Counted from the stretch's first letter, positions 1 to 5,794 are shown. The stretch is 5,794 nt of DNA from Coprothermobacter sp. (GCA_012842545.1 DUSQ01000023.1:1-5794), one strand, 5' to 3'. A program made the numbers and translations. The notes: generated by a model not told the origin, from the letters alone.

Positions 1-1267
1 CAGAAACGGCATTAAAGTGCTGTCTGAGCTTTTGAGGACCCAAGAACCAACCGACGGCAATAGCTTCTGCTAAACCAGCCAATACCACGCAGTAAGCGTT
101 GATAAAGTGATCTACGATATCAAGAATGTAAAGACCAGCTCCAGTAGCAAATAGGATACTGACTAACCAACCAAACAGGCAAGTTAAAGTCACCACAACT
201 TTGCGGTTATATCCAGTCTTATCTATGACGCCAGCTGAAAATGATTCAACCATGGAAATACTTGAAGTCAGTCCGCCAAAGAGCAGACACCCAAAGAACA
301 ACAACCCAAAAAGCCACGGCACAACTGGCATCATGCTTATCCCCTGCGGAAAGGCTACGAAAGCCAGACCAATGCTTTGGGTTACCACTTCAGTAAATGG
401 AACACCAGACTGAGTCGACATGAAACCGAGTATGGAGAACACAGCTAATCCTGACAAAAATGCGAAACCGGTGTCAGCGAAACCGGTAATAAACGCATTG
501 TTCGTAATATCTGACTTCTTAGGAAGGTAGCTCCCATAAGCGCAGTAAACACCCATGGCCACGCTCAAACTAAAGAAAGCTTGTCCAAAGGCGTCAATCC
601 AGACTTGAGCATTGAGAATCTTCGAAAAATCCGGATGCAAGTACTGCTCCAACCCAACCGTAGCGCCAGGCAAAGTTACGCCACGTACCATGAGCACCAA
701 CATCATGAGAAAAAGAAGAGGCATCATGATTTTGTTAGCTCTTTCGATTCCACTCTGCACACCGCTGTAGACAATGAACCAGTTCAAGAACCATATCACA
801 GTCATGGCAATGAATATGGTCCACCGAATCCCACCTATGTCAAACGGGCCACTTGTAATACCCAAGAAAGATTGGTAGAAGTAACTGTTAGGATCACTTC
901 CCCAAGCCTGCGTAAAAGAGAACACGATGTAGTTTAATGCCCACCCAATGATCACACTGTAGTACACAAGAATGACCAGTGAATTCAGCGGTTGCCACCA
1001 ACCCAGCCAGGAAAACCTTCTGTCGGTTTTACTAAAAGCAACCGGGGCTGAACCTTGAGTTTTGTGACCCAGTGAAACCTCAAGCATGATTAACGGAATA
1101 CCTACTGTGAGTACGGCAATCAAATAAGGAATCAGGAAGGCTCCGCCACCGTTTTTGTAGGTCAGATACGGGAAACGCCAAATGTTCCCAAGACCTACTG
1201 CAGAACCAATTGCAGCCAGGACAAAACCGATACGTGAACCCCATTGTCCTCTCGCCTCACTCTCCAT
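1..1267 (-). CDS. Sodium:neurotransmitter symporter (NSS/SNF) family amino-acid transporter, 3' end cut by window edge
   Basis: This inner-membrane, Na+-driven LeuT-fold symporter probably imports an amino acid. Its 422 visible codons read without a stop from an ATG at 1267 to the window edge. TM1 carries the family signature SAVGLGNIWRFP (residues 22-33), followed by NGGGAFLIPY. TM3 has a YY pair before a GW segment, TM6 has GQAFFSLS (S233 and S235 align with LeuT T254 and S256), and TM8 has GLTSS (T334 and S335 align with the LeuT Na2 ligands T354 and S355). TM11-12 are missing because the sequence ends just after TM10. An AAGGAGG SD (1274-1280) lies 6 bases before the ATG, which supports this start. 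By my alignment, D265 replaces LeuT N286 and A269 replaces the charged E290. The gene lies downstream of a likely terminator and has its own candidate promoter, so it is probably transcribed separately from galT. The family is clear; the substrate (perhaps a hydrophobic or aromatic amino acid) is not. Confidence 0.93.
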   Translation of the reverse strand, partial: MESEARGQWGSRIGFVLAAIGSAVGLGNIWRFPYLTYKNGGGAFLIPYLIAVLTVGIPLIMLEVSLGHKTQGSAPVAFSKTDRRFSWLGWWQPLNSLVILVYYSVIIGWALNYIVFSFTQAWGSDPNSYFYQSFLGITSGPFDIGGIRWTIFIAMTVIWFLNWFIVYSGVQSGIERANKIMMPLLFLMMLVLMVRGVTLPGATVGLEQYLHPDFSKILNAQVWIDAFGQAFFSLSVAMGVYCAYGSYLPKKSDITNNAFITGFADTGFAFLSGLAVFSILGFMSTQSGVPFTEVVTQSIGLAFVAFPQGISMMPVVPWLFGLLFFGCLLFGGLTSSISMVESFSAGVIDKTGYNRKVVVTLTCLFGWLVSILFATGAGLYILDIVDHFINAYCVVLAGLAEAIAVGWFLGPQKLRQHFNAVS

Positions 1268-1326
1268 GGATGGCCTCCTTCATCGTTTGAATTCTTTCTT
1301 TACAGTAATTTAAAAAATGAACTTAA

Positions 1327-1354
1327 ATTATAGCGAAAAACGTTAGAAGAGCAA
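1327..1354 (-). promoter_or_regulatory. Candidate sigma-70-type promoter of the transporter gene
   Basis: On the minus strand a perfect TATAAT -10 box occupies 1332-1327. A weak -35-like TTGCTC (1354-1349) matches only the TTG of the consensus and is 16 bases away. Transcription would start near 1320, leaving about 50 bases of AT-rich leader before the ATG at 1267. The position between the galT terminator and the transporter SD supports the call; the poor -35 is the main doubt. Confidence 0.5.
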
Positions 1355-1359
1355 AGGAG

Positions 1360-1383
1360 AAAAAATGCCAACAAAAAGGCATT
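1360..1383 (-). terminator. Probable intrinsic terminator after galT
   Basis: Reading the minus strand, AATGCC (1383-1378), an 8-base loop and GGCATT (1369-1364) form a perfect 6-bp stem. It is followed at once by T residues, giving a run of six Ts ending at 1360. It starts 27 bases beyond the galT stop codon and lies before the transporter promoter, which is where an operon terminator is expected. The stem is short with only three G-C pairs, so termination may be incomplete and some readthrough into the transporter gene is possible. Confidence 0.55.
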
Positions 1384-1410
1384 AAGCGTGTTTTTATATA
1401 CTGACAGCTA

Positions 1411-2436
1411 CTAAGCTATCTCAATCGAAGTCAATTTTTGCGCTGCTTCTTCTGGAAGGGTGTGATTGATGAAAAACCCACTCCCAACCTCGAATCCAGC
1501 CAATTGAGTTAATCTGGGTACTAGTTCAATGTGCCAGTGGAAGAAGCTTGTATCACAGTCTTGCCACCATGGATTATTGTGAATCCACAAGTTATAGGGC
1601 ACAAGCCCTCCCACAACCGCATTCAGACGTCGAGAAACACTCCAGAACATCTGGGAAAGATCCTTCACCGCGACGCCATTAATCTGTATAAACTCGGAAG
1701 CATGCTGGTTCGGTACGATCATTATTTCATAAGCACTGGCAGATGCATAGGGGCAATAAGCAGTAAAGCTTTCATTTTCCTCAACAATTCTTTTCCCATC
1801 GGTCTTCTCATCATGTAACATTGCGCAAAGCAGACATTCCCCTGTGTTCTCGTAATAAGTCCTCATGCTGTCTACTTCTTCTTTTATCTTTTTCGGGACC
1901 ATGGGAGTGGCGATAATCTGGCTGTGTGGGTGCCCTAAAGAAGCTCCTGCGTTGTGTCCGTAGTTTTTAAAAACCAAAGCGTACCTTACACGTTTATCAG
2001 CTCTAAGCGACAACAGCCTATCTCGCCAGGCCCAAATAACATCTTCAATTTCACCGATGTCCATCTGAGCGAAATCTCGTGAGTGCGACGTGGTTTCAAT
2101 GACAACCTCATGATATCCAAAACCCTCTATCCTTTCCCGCAGATCTTCTTTCTTCACCGTCTTGGGCTCAGCACTGGGCGAAAGTGCGGGGTACTTATTT
2201 CTAACTACCCTTAGTGTCCAGCCCTCTTGGTTAGAGCCTGTACCCGGCTTCCTGTATGCAAGCACCTCTGGTGGAGTCATTAGCTCGTTACCCGGACAAA
2301 ATGGGCAATACTGATCCCACTGGGTCAACTCTTCCATCAAATAAGACCCTTGACTAACATCCATGGGCCTTCTGGCTCTCTCGGGAGCCATGATAATCCA
2401 TGTATTGGTAAGCATATCTTTTCTAAACTCAGTCAT
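1411..2436 (-). CDS. galT: Galactose-1-phosphate uridylyltransferase-family nucleotidyltransferase (HIT superfamily)
   Basis: Class I GalT enzymes transfer UMP between UDP-glucose and galactose-1-phosphate (Leloir pathway, cytosol) through a uridylylated histidine. The 341-residue length is typical. The N-terminal half has LTNTWIIMAPERARRP (9-24), the zinc pair C44/C47 in CPFCPGNE, H118 as the expected third zinc ligand, and the active site HPHSQ (169-173) with H171 as the likely nucleophile. A second CxxC (C201/C204) follows. The C-terminal half holds WIHNNP (H286) and FHWHIELVPR (H300, H302), corresponding to the metal-binding HxH of E. coli GalT. The HPHSQ motif and FHWHIEL ending resemble thermophile-type GalTs and ADP-glucose phosphorylase-like relatives rather than E. 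coli GalT, which has HPHGQ. The gene follows glgA after only 18 bases, and no galK or galE is visible. The ATG has an irregular SD: AAGAGG ends 1 base before it, while GGGG is about 10 bases away, so translational coupling to glgA is plausible. Family certain, exact substrate less so. Confidence 0.92.
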   Translation of the reverse strand: MTEFRKDMLTNTWIIMAPERARRPMDVSQGSYLMEELTQWDQYCPFCPGNELMTPPEVLAYRKPGTGSNQEGWTLRVVRNKYPALSPSAEPKTVKKEDLRERIEGFGYHEVVIETTSHSRDFAQMDIGEIEDVIWAWRDRLLSLRADKRVRYALVFKNYGHNAGASLGHPHSQIIATPMVPKKIKEEVDSMRTYYENTGECLLCAMLHDEKTDGKRIVEENESFTAYCPYASASAYEIMIVPNQHASEFIQINGVAVKDLSQMFWSVSRRLNAVVGGLVPYNLWIHNNPWWQDCDTSFFHWHIELVPRLTQLAGFEVGSGFFINHTLPEEAAQKLTSIEIA

Positions 2437-2454
2437 GCCTCTTAAGCCCCAGTG

Positions 2455-3849
2455 TCAGCTGTAAAACGCTCTTTCATAAAGCTCAACATATGCTCTAGCC
2501 GATTTATCCCATGAAACATCAGATGATATAGCCCTTTGGAAAAGATTCTTATGCATTCGTTCATCCTTGTAGTAAGAAACCGCTCTCTTCACAGCTCCCA
2601 AGACACTATCCGCAGTGGCTTCGTCAAACACAAAACCGTTCCCGTTTGGTTCGCTGTCAACGTCAAATACCGTGTCTGCCAGCCCACCAGTGCGTCTGAC
2701 AATGGGAACACTGCCATATCTGAGTGCAATCATCTGTCCCAGTCCACAAGGTTCGAACCTAGAAGGCATAAGAAAATGTGTGCTACCCGCGTAAATTCGC
2801 TGCGCAAGTTTAGGATCAAAAGTTATGTTCACAGAAACCATATGAGGGTACTCACGTGCTTTCTTTGAAAGTAATTCCTCATATTCCTTATCTCCTGTGC
2901 CAAGCGCAACAAGCTGTGCACCCGCGTCCACGATGCCATCCAACGCACATGCCACTAAATCGATTCCCTTCTGCTCCACGAATCTGCTGACTAAACCGAT
3001 CAGTGGATAATGCCCGTCCTCCAAGTTAAGTTCCTTCCTAAGAGCTTTCGTATTCTCATACTTCTTTTCCCATTCGCTTGTGAAATTTACGTAAATATGA
3101 GGGTCTGTTGCCGGATTGTAAAGTTCCACATCAATTCCGTTGAGAATACCCACAAGGTTATCTTTTCTTTGGGCCAGCACGTTCTCTAATCCCATGCCGT
3201 ATTCTGGCGAAAGGATTTCCTTAGCATAAGTAGGACTTACGGTGGTAACGTAGTCAGCAAATAATATGCCACCTTTCATGGGATTCATGGAATCTTTGTC
3301 CTGCAGCAACAAAGATTCCATGTCAGGTTTCAGTTGTAAGAACTCACCAAGCGATCGATTACATAAGCCTTGGTAAGCCAGATTATGTATGGTAAATACA
3401 GTTTTGAAATGAAGCTCATTTTGTTTCACCAACACAGGAACTACAGCGGTATGCCAGTCATTGGCATGAAGGATATCAAATTTCTCCCTTCTCGCAAGCT
3501 CTAATGCAGCCATGCTAAATGCGAAGAACCGTTCTGCATCGTCTTTCTCACCATAAACATTGTTTCGGCAAAAGTACTTTTCCTGAGCGATGAAATAGTG
3601 CACAATACCATCTTGGTCAACATGTTTAAACACTTTAAAGAGTAAAGTCCCGGCACCTGTTTCCACATTTAAGGTTCCATCTTCTCTTAAGTTCCAGCAC
3701 TCTTTATCAATAGATTGGTAAAGCGGTATAACAGTGGCTGCGTCCACCCCGTGACGATTCACGTACTTAGGCAAAGCACCCAATACATCAGCCAACCCAC
3801 CCACTTTCACAAAAGGATCACACTCAGCACCTACAAGAAGCACATTCAA
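2455..3849 (-). CDS. glgA: Glycogen/starch synthase (GT5), ADP-glucose dependent
   Basis: This cytosolic GT-B enzyme extends alpha-1,4-glucan chains using ADP-glucose. Counting from the TTG at 3849 the protein has 464 residues, close to E. coli GlgA (477). The N-terminal Rossmann domain begins NVLLVGAECDPF and carries the glucosyl-nucleotide motif KVGGLADVLG, with its lysine at residue 15 exactly as in E. coli. HANDWH follows at 128-133 and TIHNLAYQG at 156-164. The C-terminal domain has SRFVEQKGID with R289 and K294 (E. coli R300, K305) and MPSRFEPCGLGQ with the catalytic-type glutamate E366 (E. coli E377). It ends with the usual SWDKSA...YVELYERA helix. A GTG at 3858 would add three residues, but the SD GGGAG (3864-3860) lies only 1 base from it and 10 bases from the TTG. 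The next in-frame upstream codon of interest is a stop at 3879-3877, so no longer start exists. It is the middle gene of the nitrilase-glgA-galT cluster. Function secure; start moderately so. Confidence 0.95.
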   Translation of the reverse strand: MNVLLVGAECDPFVKVGGLADVLGALPKYVNRHGVDAATVIPLYQSIDKECWNLREDGTLNVETGAGTLLFKVFKHVDQDGIVHYFIAQEKYFCRNNVYGEKDDAERFFAFSMAALELARREKFDILHANDWHTAVVPVLVKQNELHFKTVFTIHNLAYQGLCNRSLGEFLQLKPDMESLLLQDKDSMNPMKGGILFADYVTTVSPTYAKEILSPEYGMGLENVLAQRKDNLVGILNGIDVELYNPATDPHIYVNFTSEWEKKYENTKALRKELNLEDGHYPLIGLVSRFVEQKGIDLVACALDGIVDAGAQLVALGTGDKEYEELLSKKAREYPHMVSVNITFDPKLAQRIYAGSTHFLMPSRFEPCGLGQMIALRYGSVPIVRRTGGLADTVFDVDSEPNGNGFVFDEATADSVLGAVKRAVSYYKDERMHKNLFQRAISSDVSWDKSARAYVELYERAFYS

Positions 3850-3859
3850 CGTTCTCACA

Positions 3860-3867
3860 CTCCCTTT
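3860..3867 (-). promoter_or_regulatory. SD of glgA, deciding between GTG (3858) and TTG (3849)
   Basis: The minus strand reads AAAGGGAG at 3867-3860. One base separates it from the GTG at 3858, which is too close for normal initiation, and ten bases separate it from the in-frame TTG at 3849. The TTG start also puts the KxGGL lysine at residue 15, as in E. coli GlgA. TTG is therefore favoured, although ten bases is slightly long. Confidence 0.55.
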
Positions 3868-3886
3868 TGCAGCACACTATAAATGC

Positions 3887-4660
3887 CTATGAAAGCTTGT
3901 AAGCAATGGGAAGCCTATCTTTGAAAAGATCGTTAAAATTGTTTATGCTTTTCTGCAAAGCCAACTCAGGATCAATCTCAACTGCCACAGCTTCTTCTTT
4001 AGTTCTTGTCCCTCTATACAGAATAACACCTCCGGGAGCGGTAATCTGGCTTGCTCCAGTAAACTTAAGACCCCTTTCTGTGCCTATCCTATTAGCTGTT
4101 ATCTCGAATACCCTGTTTTCAATACAGCGTGTGATCATGGCATCCTGGCAATAAGGTAAAACCAAGTTCGCTGGATGAAGCACAACTTGAGCTCCCATGA
4201 GAGCCAGCGTGCGCATGGCTTCGGGGAAGATCCAGTCGAAGCAGATCATAACCCCGAAAACAAATCCGCGCCAAGTAAAGGTAAAAAACTTCTCCCCCCT
4301 CTGGAAGTACAGCTTTTCCTCGTTGAACAAATGAACCTTACGATAAACTCTAACCTGCCCCTCAGGAGTCAAAACAGCTGCCGAATTGTAAAAACTATCT
4401 CCATCACGTTCAGCAAAACCGAAAGTTATGAGTGCTTGCTTTTTCTTAGAAAACTCTTGCATCTTCCTTATTGAAGGACCATCAGAAGATTCAGCTAAAG
4501 CTGCCACTTCACCCTTGCTTCTAAAGACGTAACCAGTATTTGCAAGCTCTGGGAATACAATAACCTGTGCATCCAAGGCTGAAGCCATATCAATCATTTT
4601 AGAGACATTGTATTCCTTATCACCAAATTTCGGCTTGAACTGCACATATCCGATCTTCAT
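3887..4660 (-). CDS. Nitrilase-superfamily carbon-nitrogen hydrolase
   Basis: This cytosolic thiol hydrolase cleaves a nitrile or amide C-N bond. Its 257 residues form one CN-hydrolase domain of typical length. The Glu-Lys-Cys triad is visible: E38 in VFPELANTGY, K108 in VYRKVHLF and C140 in GVMICFDWIFPEAMRTLA. LHPANLVLPY (161-170) and a C-terminal FNDLFKDR follow. From memory, the sequence closely resembles the small hyperthermophile nitrilases such as Pyrococcus PH0642/PaNit, which share MICFDW, HPANLV and DRxGxERGLKF-like segments; PaNit acts on small aliphatic dinitriles. Omega-amidase or another amidase role cannot be excluded. The ATG at 4660 has an excellent SD, AAAGGAGGTG (4677-4668), so the start is firm. 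It is the first gene of the minus-strand cluster, 37 bases before the glgA TTG. No functional link to glycogen is known to me. A -35/-10 pair for it is only weakly visible in the divergent spacer. Confidence 0.9.
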   Translation of the reverse strand: MKIGYVQFKPKFGDKEYNVSKMIDMASALDAQVIVFPELANTGYVFRSKGEVAALAESSDGPSIRKMQEFSKKKQALITFGFAERDGDSFYNSAAVLTPEGQVRVYRKVHLFNEEKLYFQRGEKFFTFTWRGFVFGVMICFDWIFPEAMRTLALMGAQVVLHPANLVLPYCQDAMITRCIENRVFEITANRIGTERGLKFTGASQITAPGGVILYRGTRTKEEAVAVEIDPELALQKSINNFNDLFKDRLPIAYKLS

Positions 4661-4752
4661 ATGGCTGCACCTCCTTTAAACCCATGGAACTACGCTTACT
4701 TAAGAATATGATGCCACGCCTCTTATCAGAGAAGCACAGCTCCGCAAAGGCT

Positions 4753-4758
4753 TATAAT
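4753..4758 (+). promoter_or_regulatory. Candidate -10 box for ptb
   Basis: A perfect TATAAT stands 86 bases before the ptb TTG. No recognisable -35 lies 16-18 bases upstream (the sequence there is AGAAGC or similar), and there is no extended TG motif, so the promoter would need an activator or be weak. If used, the transcript begins near 4765 with an 80-base leader containing the inverted repeats. Confidence 0.35.
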
Positions 4759-4782
4759 AATGAAGGAAGAAAGTGTACGTTA

Positions 4783-4801
4783 CATCACAATAGTTGTGGT
4801 G
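4783..4801 (+). repeat. Inverted repeat (possible operator or leader hairpin) upstream of ptb
   Basis: CACAA-TAG-TTGTG (4786-4798) is a perfect 5-bp dyad with a 3-base centre. It extends to 8 bp as RNA, from CATCACAA to TTGTGGTG, with one U-G pair. A second small dyad, TGTA-CGT-TACA (4774-4784), lies just before it. The place, between the candidate -10 and the SD of ptb, suits a regulator site or leader hairpin, but the repeats are short and could arise by chance. The half-sites are in the opposite order to the Rex consensus TTGTG...CACAA. Confidence 0.35.
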
Positions 4802-4830
4802 CTTTAGAAGAAAATACACAAAACACACTT

Positions 4831-4836
4831 AGGAGG
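4831..4836 (+). promoter_or_regulatory. SD of ptb, excluding the GTG at 4836
   Basis: AGGAGG (4831-4836), extended by TGAG, is nearly a full match to the 16S rRNA 3' end. Its last G is also the first base of the in-frame GTG, so that codon cannot serve as its start. The in-frame TTG at 4845 is 8 bases downstream, an ideal spacing. Confidence 0.85.
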
Positions 4837-4844
4837 TGAGCCCG

Positions 4845-5756
4845 TTGAAGAATTTCGACGAGCTATTGGAGTCCGTAAAGAAAGCGAACCCCGTAAAAGT
4901 CGCCGTGGCTCAGGCGAACGACATGGAAGTTATTGAGACAGTGAAGATGGCAACCGAAGAAGGTATCGCCCAGTTTTATTTAGTAGGCAATGGCAAAGAA
5001 ATCCAGCAGAAGTGTCAGCAGTTAAGCGTGGACATGAGTAAGGTTGAGATCATCGACGAACCCGACCTTGAAAACACACCGAGAACGGCTGTGTCGCTGG
5101 TAAGTAGCGGAAAAGCACAAGTCGTAATGAAAGGGCTAATTCATACAGCTGATTATCTCAGAGCCATTTTAGATAAGGAGATAGGACTCAGGAAAGACAA
5201 GAGTTTACTTAGCCACGTTGGTGTTTTCCAAGTTCCCGCATTCGATCATTTCATCATCCTAACTGATGCAGCCATGATCATCGCACCAGATCTCCAGCAA
5301 AAGGTGTCCATCATAGAGAATGCTGTCATGGTAGCACGAGCATTGGGAATCGAAACACCAAAAGTGGCAGCGCTGTCAGCAGTAGAAACTGTTAATCCCG
5401 ATATGGTGTCCAGCGTCGAGGCAGCAATCCTGGCAAAAATGAGCGAAAGAGGCCAGATAAGGAATTGCGTAGTTGACGGACCTTTGGCTTTAGACAACGC
5501 AATTTCCAAAGAAGCTGCTGAGCATAAAGGCATAAAATCCCCTGTTGCTGGTGCTGCCGACATTTTGCTAGTGCCTGATATTGAAGCGGGTAACATCCTT
5601 TACAAATCATTTACCTATGCAGCGGGTGCCAGTATGGCAGGCATAGTGGTGGGAGCCAAAGCACCCGTGGTTTTAACAAGTCGTGCAGATACAGCCGAAA
5701 GCAAGCTGTATTCTATTGCATTAGCTGTTCAGGTAGCCAACTTCCAGAACAAGTAA
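4845..5756 (+). CDS. ptb: Phosphate butyryltransferase (phosphotransbutyrylase)
   Basis: Ptb converts butyryl-CoA, or branched-chain acyl-CoA, plus phosphate into acyl-phosphate and CoA; a butyrate kinase then makes ATP. It is cytosolic and belongs to the PTA/PTB family. The TTG start gives 303 residues, matching the roughly 300 of clostridial Ptb. Recognisable blocks are VKVAVAQANDMEVIE (17-31), VVMKGLIHTADYLRAIL (93-109) followed by KEIGLR, SHVGVFQVPAFD (123-134), AVETVNPDM (179-187), GQIRNCVVDGPLALD (203-217), PDIEAGNILYKS (244-255) and APVVLTSRAD (273-282). From memory these align almost block for block with Clostridium acetobutylicum Ptb, including GQIKGCVVDGPLALD. That favours butyryl- over acetyl-transferase, though acyl specificity in this family is broad. 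The gene diverges from the nitrilase cluster. No terminator follows within 38 bases, so a kinase or other fermentation gene may continue the operon outside the window. Confidence 0.93.
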   Translation: MKNFDELLESVKKANPVKVAVAQANDMEVIETVKMATEEGIAQFYLVGNGKEIQQKCQQLSVDMSKVEIIDEPDLENTPRTAVSLVSSGKAQVVMKGLIHTADYLRAILDKEIGLRKDKSLLSHVGVFQVPAFDHFIILTDAAMIIAPDLQQKVSIIENAVMVARALGIETPKVAALSAVETVNPDMVSSVEAAILAKMSERGQIRNCVVDGPLALDNAISKEAAEHKGIKSPVAGAADILLVPDIEAGNILYKSFTYAAGASMAGIVVGAKAPVVLTSRADTAESKLYSIALAVQVANFQNK

Positions 5757-5783
5757 TTTCCCGCGTCCTTAAGAAGTCAAATT

Positions 5784-5790
5784 GAGGAAG
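5784..5790 (+). promoter_or_regulatory. SD-like motif near the right edge, possible next gene
   Basis: GAGGAAG lies 28 bases after the ptb stop, and the window ends 4 bases later. The 38 bases after ptb show no stem-loop with a T-tract. This suggests that a further plus-strand gene starts just outside, perhaps the usual butyrate kinase, but nothing of it can be read here. Confidence 0.25.
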
Positions 5791-5794
5791 CCTG

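Larger units (their letters stand above)
4661..4844. promoter_or_regulatory. Divergent intergenic region between the nitrilase gene and ptb
   Basis: This 184-base spacer separates two divergently read genes, so promoters for both should lie here. It contains the nitrilase SD at its left end, a TATAAT on the plus strand at 4753-4758, two small inverted repeats at 4774-4801 and the ptb SD at 4831-4836. On the minus strand, TATAAG (4756-4751) with CGTACA (4779-4774) 17 bases upstream is a weak promoter match overlapping the plus-strand -10. No open reading frame with a credible start was seen inside it. Confidence 0.6.

Noticed and set aside
201..937. Plus-strand reading frames at 201-413 and 581-937
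   Set aside because: They lie antisense to the transporter gene, have no SD and encode low-complexity, family-less peptides; the minus-strand frame carries clear NSS motifs throughout.
1531..1818. Plus-strand frame of 95 codons
   Set aside because: It is antisense to galT, whose catalytic motifs lie across the same bases; no SD or recognisable domain.
2536..2868. Plus-strand frame of 110 codons
   Set aside because: It is antisense to the conserved C-terminal domain of glgA and has no independent support.
3906..4474. Plus-strand frames at 3906-4154 and 4175-4474
   Set aside because: They are shadows of the nitrilase gene, which carries an intact Glu-Lys-Cys triad and a strong SD.
4786..4798. 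Rex (NADH-sensing) operator upstream of ptb
   Set aside because: The half-sites are inverted relative to the Rex consensus (CACAA first, TTGTG second) and the spacing is wrong; kept only as a generic inverted repeat.
4836..4844. GTG start of ptb adding Met-Ser-Pro
   Set aside because: The codon overlaps the SD sequence itself; the TTG at 4845 has proper spacing.
5246..5610. Two minus-strand frames inside ptb
   Set aside because: They overlap the most conserved Ptb motifs on the other strand and have no SD or known domain.
1..5794. Novel defence system, mobile element or CRISPR
   Set aside because: Every long frame belongs to a known metabolic or transport family; no repeat-spacer array, transposase, integrase, terminal repeats or toxin-antitoxin pair was seen.

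Overview
The window looks like chromosomal core metabolism from a moderate-GC anaerobic, amino-acid-fermenting bacterium. The clues are a Na+-coupled amino-acid transporter, a clostridial-type phosphate butyryltransferase, bacterial glycogen synthase and a nitrilase resembling the small Pyrococcus enzymes. Strong Shine-Dalgarno (SD) sequences and probable TTG starts fit Firmicutes, Thermotogae or Coprothermobacter-like lineages. A Coprothermobacter-type organism is my best guess, but the sequence alone does not settle it. I saw no mobile element, CRISPR array, tRNA, rRNA or phage gene.

Layout. On the minus strand, read from right to left, three closely spaced genes probably form one operon: a nitrilase-family C-N hydrolase (4660-3887), glycogen synthase glgA (about 3849-2455) and a galT-type nucleotidyltransferase (2436-1411). 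The gaps are 28-37 and 18 bases. A short hairpin followed by a T-tract lies just after galT (1360-1383). Beyond it, a perfect TATAAT box precedes a separate minus-strand gene for a sodium:neurotransmitter symporter-family transporter (1267-1). That gene runs off the left edge after about ten transmembrane helices.

The 4661-4844 region is a divergent intergenic space between the nitrilase gene and, on the plus strand, phosphate butyryltransferase (ptb, TTG start at 4845, stop at 5756). It holds a TATAAT whose core is symmetric and two small inverted repeats upstream of the ptb SD. No terminator is visible after ptb, and an SD-like motif sits near the right edge, so ptb is probably the first gene of a longer plus-strand operon.

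Functionally, the transporter would import amino acids. Ptb would convert butyryl-CoA or branched acyl-CoA from amino-acid fermentation into acyl-phosphate for ATP formation. The glgA-galT pair handles sugar nucleotides and storage polyglucose. No galK or galE is present, so a glycogen or ADP-glucose role for the galT product deserves consideration. Overall this is an ordinary housekeeping region; the points worth a second look are start-codon choice, the divergent regulatory region and the exact specificity of the galT, nitrilase and transporter products.
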